Shown: piece by piece, positions 7,696 to 16,642 of the stretch
How positions within the stretch are numbered: position 1 is the first letter of the stretch
Layout of the letters: every line of letters begins with the position of its first letter
Assembly (NCBI RefSeq): GCF_014649795.1
Contig: NZ_BMTS01000005.1
Location: 372,001-436,000 of the forward strand
Direction of reading: 5' to 3'
Origin: Streptomyces melanogenes
GTDB taxonomy: Bacteria; Actinomycetota; Actinomycetes; Streptomycetales; Streptomycetaceae
DNA length: 64,000 bases
The notes under the pieces: model-generated
Database searches by the model: none
Seen by the model: the letters and a program-made list of their open reading frames with translations, nothing else
Told to the model about the DNA's origin: nothing
Translations under genes and position numbers: made by a program

Positions 7696-9021
7696 ATGAC
7701 GACCAGCAGCGAGCAGGCCAGGAAGACGGCGGAGGCGTTGACGTACTCCCCGGGGTTCGGCAACGAGCACAGCTCGGAGGCGGTTCCCGGCGCCCTGCCG
7801 CATGGCCGGAACTCGCCGCAGCGCGCCCCCCTGGGGCTCTACGCGGAGCAGCTGAGCGGTTCCGCGTTCACCGAGCCGAGGGCGCACAACCGCCGCTCCT
7901 GGCTGTACCGGATCACGCCGTCGGCCGCGCACCCCGCCTTCGTCCGCACCGACAACGGCCGGCTGCGCAGCGCGCCCTTCACCGAGACCGTGCCCGACCC
8001 CAACCGGCTGCGCTGGAACCCGCTGCCCGAGCCCGCCCCGGGCACGGACTGGCTGGCGGGCCTGTGGACGCTGGGCGGCAACGGCGACGCCACCCAGCGC
8101 ACCGGCATGGCGGTGCACCTCTACCACGCCAACGCCTCCATGGACCGGGTCTTCAGCGACGCGGACGGCGAGCTGCTGATCGTCCCCGAGCACGGCGGGC
8201 TGCTGCTGCGCACCGAGTTCGGCCTGCTCGCGGCCCGTCCCGGCGAGGTCGCGCTGATCCCGCGCGGCGTGCGCTTCCGGGTCGAGCTGCTCGACGAGAC
8301 GGCCCGGGGTTACGTGTGCGAGAACTACGGCCAGCCGTTCCAGCTCCCCGACCTCGGCCCGATCGGCGCCAACGGCCTCGCCAACGCCCGCGACTTCCTG
8401 GCGCCGGTCGCGGCGTACGAGGAGGCCGAGGGCCCGGTGGAGGTGCTGAACAAGTTCTGCGGCAACCTGTGGACGGCCCAGTACGACCACTCCCCGCTCG
8501 ACGTGGTCGCGTGGCACGGCAACCACGTCCCGTACGTGTACGACCTGCGCCGCTTCAACGTCATCGGCACGATCTCGTACGACCACCCGGACCCGTCGAT
8601 CTTCACGGTCCTCACGTCCCCGTCGGACACCCCCGGCCTCGCGGGCGTCGACTTCGTCGTCTTCGCCCCGCGCTGGCTGGTGGGCGAGGACACGTTCCGC
8701 CCGCCGTACTTCCACCGGAACGTGATGAGCGAGTACATGGGCCTCATCGAGGGCGCGTACGACGCGAAGGCGGAGGGCTTCGTGCCCGGCGGCGGCTCGT
8801 TGCACAACATGATGTCGGCCCACGGCCCCGACCGGGAGACCTTCGACAAGGCGAGCGCGGCGGAGCTGAAGCCCCAGAAGATCGACGACGGCCTCGCGTT
8901 CATGTTCGAAACGCGCTGGCCGGTGACGGCGACGGAGCAGGCGGCGTCGGCGGATCATCTGCAGCGGGGGTACGACGAGGTGTGGCGGGGGTTGGAGCGG
9001 CACTTCCGGGCGGAGAGGTAG
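7696..9021 (+). CDS. hmgA: Homogentisate 1,2-dioxygenase
   Basis: A 441-residue non-haem Fe(II) dioxygenase that opens the ring of homogentisate to maleylacetoacetate in tyrosine and phenylalanine breakdown. The iron ligands are visible as His340 and Glu346 ([12 protein letters not shown]) and His376 (MSAHGPD), offset by exactly five from the His335, Glu341 and His371 of the human enzyme. The N-terminal [13 protein letters not shown] is characteristic. Length is full. It is the only homogentisate-pathway gene here; fumarylacetoacetase and HPPD must lie elsewhere. It has its own promoter and operator, is divergent from tetR, and ends in a strong terminator before the GntR gene. Confidence 0.97.
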   Translation: MTTSSEQARKTAEALTYSPGFGNEHSSEAVPGALPHGRNSPQRAPLGLYAEQLSGSAFTEPRAHNRRSWLYRITPSAAHPAFVRTDNGRLRSAPFTETVPDPNRLRWNPLPEPAPGTDWLAGLWTLGGNGDATQRTGMAVHLYHANASMDRVFSDADGELLIVPEHGGLLLRTEFGLLAARPGEVALIPRGVRFRVELLDETARGYVCENYGQPFQLPDLGPIGANGLANARDFLAPVAAYEEAEGPVEVLNKFCGNLWTAQYDHSPLDVVAWHGNHVPYVYDLRRFNVIGTISYDHPDPSIFTVLTSPSDTPGLAGVDFVVFAPRWLVGEDTFRPPYFHRNVMSEYMGLIEGAYDAKAEGFVPGGGSLHNMMSAHGPDRETFDKASAAELKPQKIDDGLAFMFETRWPVTATEQAASADHLQRGYDEVWRGLERHFRAER

Positions 9022-9038
9022 GGACCCGGAATCCGCCT

Positions 9039-9068
9039 GCCGGGGGCCGGGCTGCGCCCGCCCCCGGC
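9039..9068 (+). terminator. Terminator after hmgA
   Basis: A very stable GC hairpin whose arms (about 9039-9052 and 9056-9068) match apart from one bulged base, with loop TGC. It starts 17 bases after the hmgA stop, so the GntR gene downstream is probably transcribed separately. Confidence 0.65.
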
Positions 9069-9125
9069 CTCCCGGATCCTGATCAGTACCTTCCGCTTCG
9101 TCCCAGAGCCTGATACGGAATCTCC

Positions 9126-9908
9126 GTGACCTCCTCGACCCCCGCCCCCACTCCCCCGGCCTCCGCCTTCGCCCCGGACTCGCTGGTCCTGAACCGCAAG
9201 CTGCCGCTCTGGTACCAGGTCTCGCAGTCCCTGCGGGCGTCGATACTGGGCCGCACCCCGGACGCGTCGCTGCGGCTGCCGACCGAGGAGCGGCTGGCCG
9301 CGCACTACGGCGTGAGCGTGCTGACCATGCGGCAGGCGCTGAAGGAGCTGGAGGAGGAGGGGCTGATCACCCGGCACCGGCGGCGCGGCACGTTCATCGA
9401 ACCGGCCGCGCGGCGCGGGGCGCCGGTGCGGCTGCTCGGCTCGATCGACGCGATCGTGGCGCAGCAGTCGGGCGAGCCGACGACGGTCCTCGGGCACGGG
9501 CCGGAGCCGGTGCCGGGGGAGCTCGCGGAGTACTTCCCCGACTGCGAGTCGATCGTCACCTACCGACGCCTGCGGCGCGACAAGGAGAGCGGGGAGCCCA
9601 CCAACTGGGCGGAGAACGCGGTACGTCCGGAGCTGGCGGCCGGGATCGACGTGTCCGACCTCGAACGCTGGCCCATGACGAAGGTGCTGCGGGACGCGGT
9701 AGGGGTACGGATCCTCCGGATCACGGACACGGTGGAGGCGCGGTTGGCGGACCCGGAGACGGCGGAACTCCTGGAGGTGCCACTGCTGTCGCCGATCCTG
9801 CACTACACGGGGGTGACGTACGACGTGGCGGGACGGGTGGTGGACGTGGCCCGGATCCGCTACCGGGGGGACCGCTTCTCGTTCTCGGTAACGGTGGAGG
9901 CCCGCTGA
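9126..9908 (+). CDS. GntR/HutC-family regulator (wHTH + UTRA)
   Basis: A 260-residue regulator. The N-terminal winged helix reads LPLWYQVSQSLRASIL, LPTEERLAAHYGVSVLTMRQAL and LEEEGLITRHRRRGTFI. The UTRA ligand domain fills the rest (SIVTYRRLRRDKESGEPTNW to the end). HutC-subfamily proteins sense small metabolites. Lying directly after hmgA, it is a candidate homogentisate or tyrosine-catabolism regulator, but that is positional inference. The start is GTG at 9126 with no good ribosome site. Confidence 0.88.
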   Translation: MTSSTPAPTPPASAFAPDSLVLNRKLPLWYQVSQSLRASILGRTPDASLRLPTEERLAAHYGVSVLTMRQALKELEEEGLITRHRRRGTFIEPAARRGAPVRLLGSIDAIVAQQSGEPTTVLGHGPEPVPGELAEYFPDCESIVTYRRLRRDKESGEPTNWAENAVRPELAAGIDVSDLERWPMTKVLRDAVGVRILRITDTVEARLADPETAELLEVPLLSPILHYTGVTYDVAGRVVDVARIRYRGDRFSFSVTVEAR

Positions 9909-9920
9909 CCTAGCCGTTCG

Positions 9921-10058
9921 TCTACAGACCGTGGTGGGCTGGGCGCGCAGTTCCCCGCGCCCCTAAAAATGCCGCTACGCGGCAATCCCCTGGGCGCCCC
10001 GAAGGGGCGCTCTTAGGGGCGCGGGGAACTGCGCGCCCAGCCCACCACGGTCCGCAGA
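9921..10058. repeat. Large palindromic repeat with nested hairpins
   Basis: Perfect 40-bp arms (9927-9966 and 10013-10052) extend imperfectly to 9921 and 10058. The 46-base centre carries two further hairpins, TGCCGC-TAC-GCGGCA and GCGCCCC-GAA-GGGGCGC. The AGGGGCGCGGGG core recurs at 32610. This type of palindromic element is interspersed in Streptomyces genomes. It lies 13 bases past the GntR gene and may terminate transcription in both directions. Confidence 0.8.
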
Positions 10059-10131
10059 CGAGGCACCCGGCCGCCCGCCCAGGGCTTAAGGGAACGGGCG
10101 GGGTGGGGGCCAAAACCTCGCGCCGGGCGCC

Positions 10132-10137
10132 TAGCAT
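10132..10137 (+). promoter_or_regulatory. Candidate -10 for leaderless start
   Basis: TAGCAT ends 8 bases before the GTG at 10146, and no Shine-Dalgarno is present. That spacing fits leaderless transcription starting at or near the start codon. The -35 region is not convincing. Confidence 0.35.
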
Positions 10138-10145
10138 TGGCCCCC

Positions 10146-11333
10146 GTGAGTGACGACCTGCAGCCGCTCGACGACCTGATGCCCTGGTCCGTGGCCCAAC
10201 TCCGCCCCGGCCGCCCCTGGGTCACCGCCCCGGACGCCCGCACACTCCGCACCCGCTGGGACAGACTCGTCCAGGCGGACAGGGAAACCCGCGAACACCT
10301 CTTCCACCCCACCCGCACCCGCACGATCCACACCCGCGTCCCCGCCCTCCCCACCACCCCCGCCGGCACCACCCCCCTCGCCCTGGAGTCCGGCCCCTGC
10401 CCCACCCCCCGCCGCTTCACCCACGGCCCCTTCGACCAGCACTGGCTGATACCCGATCACCGCCTCCTGGACGCCGCCCGCCCGGAGCTGTGGCGCGTCG
10501 CCGACGAGCGGCAGGTGTTCCTCGTCGAGCAGGGGTACGTGCCGAAGACGACCGGGCCCGCCCTCACCGTCTCCGCCCTGCTCCCCGACGGCCGCTCCCC
10601 CGCCGGCCGCCCGGGCCGCATCCGGCCCCTCTACCGCCGCCCGGGCGCCGCCGAACCCAACGTCACGCCCGGCCTGCTCCCCTTCCTGGGCAAGACGTAC
10701 GGGCACGACGTCACCCCCGAGGACCTGCTCGCCTGGACCGTGGCCGCCGCCCAGCCCTCGCCCTCCGGATGCGTGCTGCCGCTCACCCCTGACCCCCTGC
10801 TCTGGGAGCGCGGCGTCGAGCTCGGGCACCGGATCGTCGAGCTGACCGTGCGCGGGGCGCGCGGCGGCGACAAGCCCCGGCTGCCCGGCGGCCGACGGCC
10901 GTACGTGCGGGCCGCGATCCCGGCCCGGCCGGACACCCTGCGGTACGACCCGGAGGACGAGAGCCTGTACCTCGGCGACGGCCGGATCTCCCCCGTCCCG
11001 CCGGGCGCCTGGGAGTTCGGGGTGAGCGGGGTACGCGTACTGGAGCTGTGGTTCGAGGCGCGGACCGGGACCGGTGAGCCGGGGACCCTGGATGCCCTGC
11101 GGCCCGCCTCCTGGCCGCAGGAGTGGACCTCCGAGCTCCTTGAGCTCATCACCGTGCTGGCCCTGCTCGACGAACTGCGGCCCCGCCAGCGGGAGCTGGC
11201 CGACGGGCCCCGCCTCGCCCGGGACCGGCTCGTCGAGGCGCGCGTCCTACCCGTACCGTCGGCGGCCCGCCGCCCCGCCTCCGTACTCGACCATCACGAA
11301 GAGGGCCCGGACGGCCAGCTGGCCCTCCTCTGA
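10146..11333 (+). CDS. Orphan type ISP restriction-type specificity (C-terminal) domain protein
   Basis: A 395-residue protein resembling the C-terminal DNA-recognition part of single-chain type ISP restriction-modification enzymes: FDQHWLIPDHRLLDAARPELWR, a middle region ending in a VPPGAWEF/VSGVRVLELWF segment, and a C-terminal helix. The nuclease, translocase and methyltransferase parts of a true type ISP enzyme are absent and no partner is nearby. The role could be a DNA-binding orphan or a repurposed host protein. The GTG at 10146 is preferred over an in-frame TTG at 10137. Family assignment rests on remembered motifs. Confidence 0.65.
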   Translation: MSDDLQPLDDLMPWSVAQLRPGRPWVTAPDARTLRTRWDRLVQADRETREHLFHPTRTRTIHTRVPALPTTPAGTTPLALESGPCPTPRRFTHGPFDQHWLIPDHRLLDAARPELWRVADERQVFLVEQGYVPKTTGPALTVSALLPDGRSPAGRPGRIRPLYRRPGAAEPNVTPGLLPFLGKTYGHDVTPEDLLAWTVAAAQPSPSGCVLPLTPDPLLWERGVELGHRIVELTVRGARGGDKPRLPGGRRPYVRAAIPARPDTLRYDPEDESLYLGDGRISPVPPGAWEFGVSGVRVLELWFEARTGTGEPGTLDALRPASWPQEWTSELLELITVLALLDELRPRQRELADGPRLARDRLVEARVLPVPSAARRPASVLDHHEEGPDGQLALL

Positions 11334-11401
11334 ACCGGAAGTCGACTGATCGGCAAGGTGACCCGTGACAAAAGTGGTCCGTACACGATAAGCACGGCTC
11401 C

Positions 11402-12598
11402 ATGAGCACTCCGCAGCCCCTCCCCCTCGACGGGATCACGGTCGTCGCCGTGGAACAGGCCGTCTCCGCCCCGTTCGCCACCCGCCAGCTCGCCGACCTC
11501 GGCGCCCGGGTGATCAAGGTCGAGCGGCCCGACGGCGGTGACTTCGCCCGTCACTACGACACCGCCGCCCGCGGCCTCGCCTCGCACTTCGTCTGGTGCA
11601 ACCGGGGCAAGGAGTCGGTCGCCCTCGATCTCAAGGACCCGCGCGGGCTCGACGTGCTGCGGCGGCTGATCGCCGGGGCCGACGTGTTCGTGCAGAACCT
11701 GGCGCACGGGGCCGCCGCGAGGATGGGCCTGGACGCGGCCACGCTCTGCGCCGAACACCCCCGCCTGGTCGCGGTCGACATATCGGGGTACGGCGCCGAC
11801 GGCCCGTACGCGCACAAGCGGGCGTACGACATGCTCGTCCAGTGCGAGGCCGGTCTGGTGTCCGTGACCGGGACGCCGGAGCAGCCCGTGAAGGCGGGGA
11901 TCCCGGCCGCCGACATCGCCGCCGCGATGTACGCGTACTCGGGCGTCCTCGCGGCCCTGCTGCGCCGGGGCACGACCGGCCGGGGCGGTCCGGTGGAGGT
12001 GTCGATGCTGGACGCGCTGGCGGAGTGGCTGGGGCATCCCCTGCACCATGTGATGCACGGGGGAACGGAACCGGCGCGCACCGGGGTCGCGCACGCCGTC
12101 ATCGCCCCGTACAACGCCTACGCGACGGCGGACGGCCAGGTGCTGCTCTCCGTACAGAACGACCGCGAGTGGCGGAGGCTGACCGAACAGGTGCTGGAAC
12201 GAACGGAGTTGGCCGAAGACCCGGCGTACGCGACCAACACCGCGCGGACCGCGCACCGGGCGGAGACGGACAAGGCCGTCGGTGAGGCGCTGGCCGGGAT
12301 GACCGCCGACGAGGCGATCGCCCGGCTTGAAGCCGCGGGCATCGCGTGCGCGCGGCTCAACACGGTCGCTCAGGTCGCGGCCCATCCGCAGCTCGCCGCG
12401 CGCGACCGCTGGCGGAAGGTGGACTCGCCGGTGGGGCCGCTGCGCGCGCTGCTGCCGCCCGTCGTCCTGCCGGGCGGCGCCGAGCCGAGGATGGGTGCGG
12501 TGCCGGCGCTGGGCGAGCACACCGAAGCGCTGCTGCGAGCCCTGGGGATGACAGAGGAGCTGACAGCAGCGCTGCGCCGGGACGGCGTGATCGCCTGA
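11402..12598 (+). CDS. Family III CoA-transferase (CaiB/BaiF type)
   Basis: A 398-residue enzyme moving CoA between carboxylic acids. Family features include LDGITVVAVEQAVSAPFATRQLADLGARVIKVERP at the N-terminus, the NRGKESVALDLKDPRG segment, the catalytic Asp in QCEAGLVSVTG context (RAYDMLVQ), and the C-terminal GEHTEALLRALG. Length is normal. It is monocistronic with no substrate clue from neighbours; the acyl-CoA dehydrogenase of this window is 50 kb away. The ATG at 11402 has no clear Shine-Dalgarno and may be leaderless. Confidence 0.93.
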   Translation: MSTPQPLPLDGITVVAVEQAVSAPFATRQLADLGARVIKVERPDGGDFARHYDTAARGLASHFVWCNRGKESVALDLKDPRGLDVLRRLIAGADVFVQNLAHGAAARMGLDAATLCAEHPRLVAVDISGYGADGPYAHKRAYDMLVQCEAGLVSVTGTPEQPVKAGIPAADIAAAMYAYSGVLAALLRRGTTGRGGPVEVSMLDALAEWLGHPLHHVMHGGTEPARTGVAHAVIAPYNAYATADGQVLLSVQNDREWRRLTEQVLERTELAEDPAYATNTARTAHRAETDKAVGEALAGMTADEAIARLEAAGIACARLNTVAQVAAHPQLAARDRWRKVDSPVGPLRALLPPVVLPGGAEPRMGAVPALGEHTEALLRALGMTEELTAALRRDGVIA

Positions 12599-12628
12599 GC
12601 GTGGGTCAGGAAGTCGAAGTTCTCTGCG

Positions 12629-12892
12629 TCAGCCGCGGCTGCCGAAGAGCGAGCGGCGAAGGCGCCGCAGCGGGGCGAAGAGCGAGACGCGGGCGCTCTT
12701 GCTCCTGTGGCTGTGCGCGGCGTCACGCGAGGTCAGCTCACGCATCAGCAAGGTCGCCTCGGCCGACTCCCGCAGCGGGACGGCGGGACCGCCCAGCACC
12801 GAGAGATGGCGGTCGAGCCGCGAGCTGGTCGCACTGCTCCCGCAGGTGATGGCAGGCACTCGCGCCCTGCTGCGCACTGTTATCTGTTCCAT
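12629..12892 (-). CDS. Small conserved basic protein
   Basis: An 87-residue protein of unknown function, starting at the ATG at 12892 with GGGGAGTG just upstream. It has no membrane segment. The N-terminal part carries ITVRSRARVPAITCGSSATS, the middle SLREAAEATLLMRELTS-like helix (ESAEATLLMRELTS), and the C-terminus is very basic (LFAPLRRLRRSLFGSRG). The ribosome site, codon bias and my recollection of near-identical Streptomyces proteins support it as real. It converges on the CoA-transferase gene, 30 bases apart, and is divergent from the kinase. Confidence 0.6.
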   Translation of the reverse strand: MEQITVRSRARVPAITCGSSATSSRLDRHLSVLGGPAVPLRESAEATLLMRELTSRDAAHSHRSKSARVSLFAPLRRLRRSLFGSRG

Positions 12893-13149
12893 GTCACTCC
12901 CCACCCATACGAGGGCACCCGGCCCCGGGCAGGGTAACCCTATCGCCCTCGCATCACACTCGTGTATCCCGGTGGTGGGATTCACCTCTCCCGGGGAGGG
13001 GTTGACACGAGGCACCGATTACTCTCCGAATATGCCTGATTCCAGGGCGAGTTGGACAACGTGTCAGAGGGGGCCACTACCGCGCTGACCTGAGCTAACG
13101 TGGAGAGGATCCGCCGTTGTGGTCGCGCCCTCTCCTAGGAGGCACGCCA

Positions 13150-14802
13150 GTGAGCGAAGTGCCGGGCAACGAAGAGCGCGTGATCGGGGGCCGCTACCGA
13201 CTGCTGTCCCCGCTCGGCCGCGGCGGCATGGGCGAGGTGTGGCGGGCGCGCGACGAGGTGCTGGGGCGCGAGGTCGCGGTCAAGGAGGTGCGGGCGCCGG
13301 CCGGGCTCGACTCCACCGACGAACAAAGGCTGTACGCGCGCCTGGAGCGCGAGGCGTGGGCCGCGGCCCGGATCTCGCACCGCAATGTGGTGACGGTCTA
13401 CGACGTGGCGACGCAGGACGGCCGCCCCTGGATCGTGATGGAACTGGTGCGCGGGCTCTCGCTCGCCGAGGTCCTGGAGGCGGACGGGCCGCTGTCGCCG
13501 CAGCGCGCCGGGCACATCGGCGCCGAGATCGTCGCGGCCCTGCGCGCCGCGCACGAGGCCGGGGTGCTGCACCGCGACGTGAAGCCCGCCAACGTCCTGC
13601 TCGCCAACGACGGCCGGGTGGTCCTCACCGACTTCGGGATCGCCATGGTCGCGGGCACGTCCACGCTCACCATGACGGGCGAGGTGATCGGATCGCCCGA
13701 ATTCCTCTCCCCCGAACAGGCGTTGGGGCGCACACCGGGGCCCGCTTCGGACCTGTGGTCGCTCGGTGTGCTGCTGTACGCGGCGGTCGAGGGCAGCACC
13801 CCGTTCCGCCAGGCGACCCCGCTCTCCACCCTGCGGGCCGTGGTCGACGAGGAGCTGCCGCCGCCGCGCCGGGCGGGCGCGCTCGCCCCGGTGATCGCGG
13901 GGCTGCTGCGCAAGGACCCGGCCGAGCGGCTGTCGACGGAGGAGGCCGAGCACCAACTGCGGGTGGTGGGCGCGGGTGGCGAGGTGCGGGACATCCCGCC
14001 GCCGTACCCCGGGGCGTACGGACCGACGGTCACCTCGCCCGCGCCGGGCCTCGGCCCGACGCCGCCGCTGCCGACCTCCCCGGTGACACCGGGAGCGTAC
14101 GGCCGGGGGGCCTCGGATCCGTCGACGGGCCGTCAGAGCAAGGCGGGCGTGGTCCTCGTGATCGGGGCCCTGGTCCTGCTGCTCGCGCTCGGCGGGCTCG
14201 TATGGGCTCTCACACACAACGGAGGCGGTGGAGGAGACGACAGCGCGGGCACACCCTCCGCACCGGGCCCGGTCTCGCATTCCACGCCGCGCAGCAGCAA
14301 CACCGCCACCAAAAGTCACAGCCCCACGACCGCCACCACGAGCCCCACCGGCACCCCCAGTTCCAGCCCGAGCAGCTCCGCGCCGCCCGCGCAGTCCGTA
14401 AAGGTCTCGCTCCAGACCGTTCGCGGAAGTTACGAGGGAGCGTGTCCGCCGCCGGACGGCTCGGCTCCGGCCGTGGTCGCCACCTTCACGGTGGGCCGTA
14501 CGCCGGTGGACGTGCAGTACCGCTGGGTGACGGCCACCGGGGAGTCGTCCGACCCGGGCTGGAAGACGCTGAGCTTCGGGTCCGGCGATCCCCGGAGCAA
14601 GGAGGTGCGGCACAGCGAGACGGGGTACGAGGCGGGGAAGACCGTCCGCAACGCGGTGCAGCTGGAGGTGCGCTCGCCGGTCGCGGCGAACTCCAACTCG
14701 GTGTCCTATTCCGTGACGTGCAAGGAGGAGACCCCGACGGGCGGGGCCTCCTCCCCTGGTGCGGAGCCGGCGGGCGGCGGCTCTGGTTCGCCCGCCGGGT
14801 GA
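13150..14802 (+). CDS. Receptor-type Ser/Thr protein kinase (PASTA-less)
   Basis: A 550-residue Hanks-type kinase. The start is GTG 13150, 7 bases after AGGAGG. The kinase domain spans about residues 15-275: P-loop GRGGMGEV, Lys45 in VAVKEV, Asp143 in HRDVKPAN, Asp161 in DFG, and GSPEFLSPE. A Pro-rich juxtamembrane region and one membrane helix (about 332-355, VVLVIGALVLLLALGGLVWAL) follow, then a Ser/Thr-rich stalk and a ~125-residue extracellular domain with a Cys pair (GACPP and SVTCKEE). No PASTA repeats are present; the sensor is of unknown type. It converges on the esterase gene with 12 bases between stops. Confidence 0.94.
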   Translation: MSEVPGNEERVIGGRYRLLSPLGRGGMGEVWRARDEVLGREVAVKEVRAPAGLDSTDEQRLYARLEREAWAAARISHRNVVTVYDVATQDGRPWIVMELVRGLSLAEVLEADGPLSPQRAGHIGAEIVAALRAAHEAGVLHRDVKPANVLLANDGRVVLTDFGIAMVAGTSTLTMTGEVIGSPEFLSPEQALGRTPGPASDLWSLGVLLYAAVEGSTPFRQATPLSTLRAVVDEELPPPRRAGALAPVIAGLLRKDPAERLSTEEAEHQLRVVGAGGEVRDIPPPYPGAYGPTVTSPAPGLGPTPPLPTSPVTPGAYGRGASDPSTGRQSKAGVVLVIGALVLLLALGGLVWALTHNGGGGGDDSAGTPSAPGPVSHSTPRSSNTATKSHSPTTATTSPTGTPSSSPSSSAPPAQSVKVSLQTVRGSYEGACPPPDGSAPAVVATFTVGRTPVDVQYRWVTATGESSDPGWKTLSFGSGDPRSKEVRHSETGYEAGKTVRNAVQLEVRSPVAANSNSVSYSVTCKEETPTGGASSPGAEPAGGGSGSPAG

Positions 14803-14814
14803 AGCGGGATCAGG

Positions 14815-15630
14815 TCAGGCGGCGTTGGTGAAGGTGGGCAGGTAGGCGCCGGACTGTCCGGCTGCGGTCGGGTGGTAGGACTCGCCGATGTTGGTCCAGA
14901 CGAGGCTGTTCAGCCAGGAGTTGCTGGAGCAGATCTCGTGGTTGGTGAAGGGCGGGACGACCGAGGCGAAGGTGTAGCCGTGGTCGGCCGCGCGCTTGGC
15001 GGTGACCGTGTTCAGCTCGTCCGCCGCGCCGTTGATCGCCGCGCGCGAGGTGTCGCTCAGCCCGCCGAAGCAGCTGCCGCCGATCTTGTAGAAGTGCGGG
15101 TAGCCGATCACGACGACATGGGCGTTGGGGGCCTTGGCTCTGATGGCGTCGTAGACGGAGTCGAGCTTTCCGGGCAGGACGGTGTCGGCGTAGGTGCGCG
15201 CCTGGTTGATGCGGTTGATGCAGGTGGACTGGGAGTACAGGACACAGGTGGTCATGACGTCGGAGAAGCCCGCGTCATTGCCGCCGATGGTGATGGAGAC
15301 GAGGTCGGTGGAGGAGTTGAGCGGGGCGAGCTGACTGGCCTTCACATCGTCGGTGGTCGCACCCGAACAGGCGGTGAAGGCGAACGAGGCGGGGGCGTGG
15401 GACGCCGCCCAGAGGGACGGGTAGGCCTTGGGCGAGCGCTTGCAGGAGCCGCTGGAGCTGTCGTACGTACCGGTTCCCACTCCCGAGGAGTAGGAGTCGC
15501 CGAGCGCCACGTAGTCGGTGCCCGCGGCCTGGGCGTGGGTCGCGGCACTGGCCACGCCCGCCCCGGTGAGGGCGAAGGCTGCGGTCAGGAAGATCGACGA
15601 CACATAGGCCGTCATACGGGAGAGCTTCAT
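14815..15630 (-). CDS. Secreted SGNH/GDSL esterase-lipase
   Basis: A 271-residue secreted hydrolase. A signal peptide ends near GVASAATHA. Block I GDSYSSGVG carries the nucleophile Ser, ITIGGNDAGF the oxyanion Asn, and SYHPTAAGQ the catalytic His. Six Cys residues could form three disulfides, as in the secreted Streptomyces SGNH lipases (S. rimosus, S. coelicolor). The ATG at 15630 has GGAGG upstream; the 26-codon extension lacks a ribosome site. A perfect 12-bp palindrome, CCACAGATGTGG, lies at 15659-15670 in the leader. Substrate is probably an acyl or acetyl ester outside the cell. Confidence 0.93.
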   Translation of the reverse strand: MKLSRMTAYVSSIFLTAAFALTGAGVASAATHAQAAGTDYVALGDSYSSGVGTGTYDSSSGSCKRSPKAYPSLWAASHAPASFAFTACSGATTDDVKASQLAPLNSSTDLVSITIGGNDAGFSDVMTTCVLYSQSTCINRINQARTYADTVLPGKLDSVYDAIRAKAPNAHVVVIGYPHFYKIGGSCFGGLSDTSRAAINGAADELNTVTAKRAADHGYTFASVVPPFTNHEICSSNSWLNSLVWTNIGESYHPTAAGQSGAYLPTFTNAA

Positions 15631-15865
15631 GTGGGGGCCTCCTAGTGCGGGATATCCGCCACAGATGTGGTACCAGCGAGTAGGGATCACCGGAAGTGGA
15701 CATGCCAAGAACTTTCAGAAATCCGCTCCAACGGGGGAACCCTTGACCCTGAGTTCCCGTCAATTGACCTTCGGCGTACGGAAGTTCACCTGCACGCCCC
15801 TTGCCTTGACGGCCCTCCTGGGGTGCGCCACATTGAAGCCCCGCTCACCACGCGGAGGATTCAGA

Positions 15866-16294
15866 GTGGCCCGGACGCCATCGGCCCCACGGGGTCCGCG
15901 ACATGACAGGTCATCGGCTCGCGCGGACCTGACGGCGGTCGCGGCCGGCGCCGTACTCGCCGTGTCCGGAGCCGGCGCCGTGCTCGCGTACATTCCGCTG
16001 GATTCACCGCTGCGCGCGCCATTGGCGCTGTTCTTCTTGATCGCCGCTCCCGCCGAAGCGCTGTTTTTCGCCTTGCGCCGAAGGGAACCGCTCACTCGCG
16101 CGGTGGCGTCGTTGTCAGGGGCGGTACTCATCGATCTGGTGATCGCCGAAATCCTGGCACGTGCTCATGTCCGGTCAGTACGTGGCGAGATCATGGCAAT
16201 CACCGTGATCAGCTTTCTTCTTTTCCTGTCGGGAACAGGAGTAAATAACTCCACAAGCGACCGGTCGAGAAAGGTCAAAAACCCAAAAACGTGA
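15866..16294 (+). CDS. Small multi-pass membrane protein
   Basis: A 142-residue protein of unknown function from GTG 15866, with GGAGG 7 bases upstream. Four hydrophobic segments are visible: AVAAGAVLAVSGAGAVLAYI, PLALFFLIAAPAEALFFAL, SLSGAVLIDLVIAEIL and MAITVISFLLFLSG. The tail is hydrophilic and basic (TSDRSRKVKNPKT). It precedes the polysaccharide locus by 348 bases and could be a membrane accessory of it, but no family was recognised. Confidence 0.65.
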   Translation: MARTPSAPRGPRHDRSSARADLTAVAAGAVLAVSGAGAVLAYIPLDSPLRAPLALFFLIAAPAEALFFALRRREPLTRAVASLSGAVLIDLVIAEILARAHVRSVRGEIMAITVISFLLFLSGTGVNNSTSDRSRKVKNPKT

Positions 16295-16311
16295 GACCCC
16301 GTTCCAAGGTC

Positions 16312-16341
16312 TTGCCATACAGTCCCAATCATCAATACCGT
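16312..16341 (+). promoter_or_regulatory. Candidate promoter for polysaccharide operon
   Basis: TTGCCA (16312-16317) and TACCGT (16336-16341) are 18 bases apart. If used, the leader before the first glycosyltransferase would be about 295 bases long. I see no supportable gene in 16295-16642; the glycosyltransferase frame is open there but has no ribosome site and unusual composition. Confidence 0.35.
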
Positions 16342-16594
16342 CTTACATCCACCCGCATCGGTCCATCACGCACGGCGGCTCTAGGGGAGGGCTCGAGCGC
16401 CGCCGATGGATGCCGGGGCGGGGCGCGCTAGGGGGGTACCGTGCTCGGTCTTCGTGCGTCGTCGACCGGTCACGGGCCGCGCGGCCAGCAAAGCCAGCTC
16501 ACCCACACAGCACGGAATGCGAGACCTTCATGACGGAATGCCAGCCCGTCATGACCGGGGTGAGGACCCCCCTTTCGTAACCGGACCATCATCC

Positions 16595-16618
16595 GGACCG
16601 CCCGGGGGCGGGCGGTCC
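16595..16618 (+). promoter_or_regulatory. Stable hairpin in 5' leader of GT2 gene
   Basis: A perfect 10-bp stem (GGACCGCCCG with CGGGCGGTCC, loop GGGG) lies 24 bases upstream of the GTG at 16643. With no U-run it is more likely a leader structure affecting translation or mRNA stability than a terminator. Confidence 0.45.
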
Positions 16619-16642
16619 ACCGGACGAGAGGGACAGAGACTC

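Noticed and set aside
9921..10058. CRISPR repeat or attachment site
   Set aside because: It is one large inverted repeat, not regularly spaced direct repeats; no integrase or cas gene is near.
10146..11333. A complete type ISP restriction-modification enzyme
   Set aside because: True enzymes are several times longer; nuclease, translocase and methyltransferase parts are missing and not encoded nearby.
13002..13031. TTGACA at 13002 as the kinase promoter
   Set aside because: The -35 is perfect, but no acceptable -10 lies 16-19 bases downstream, so it was not called.
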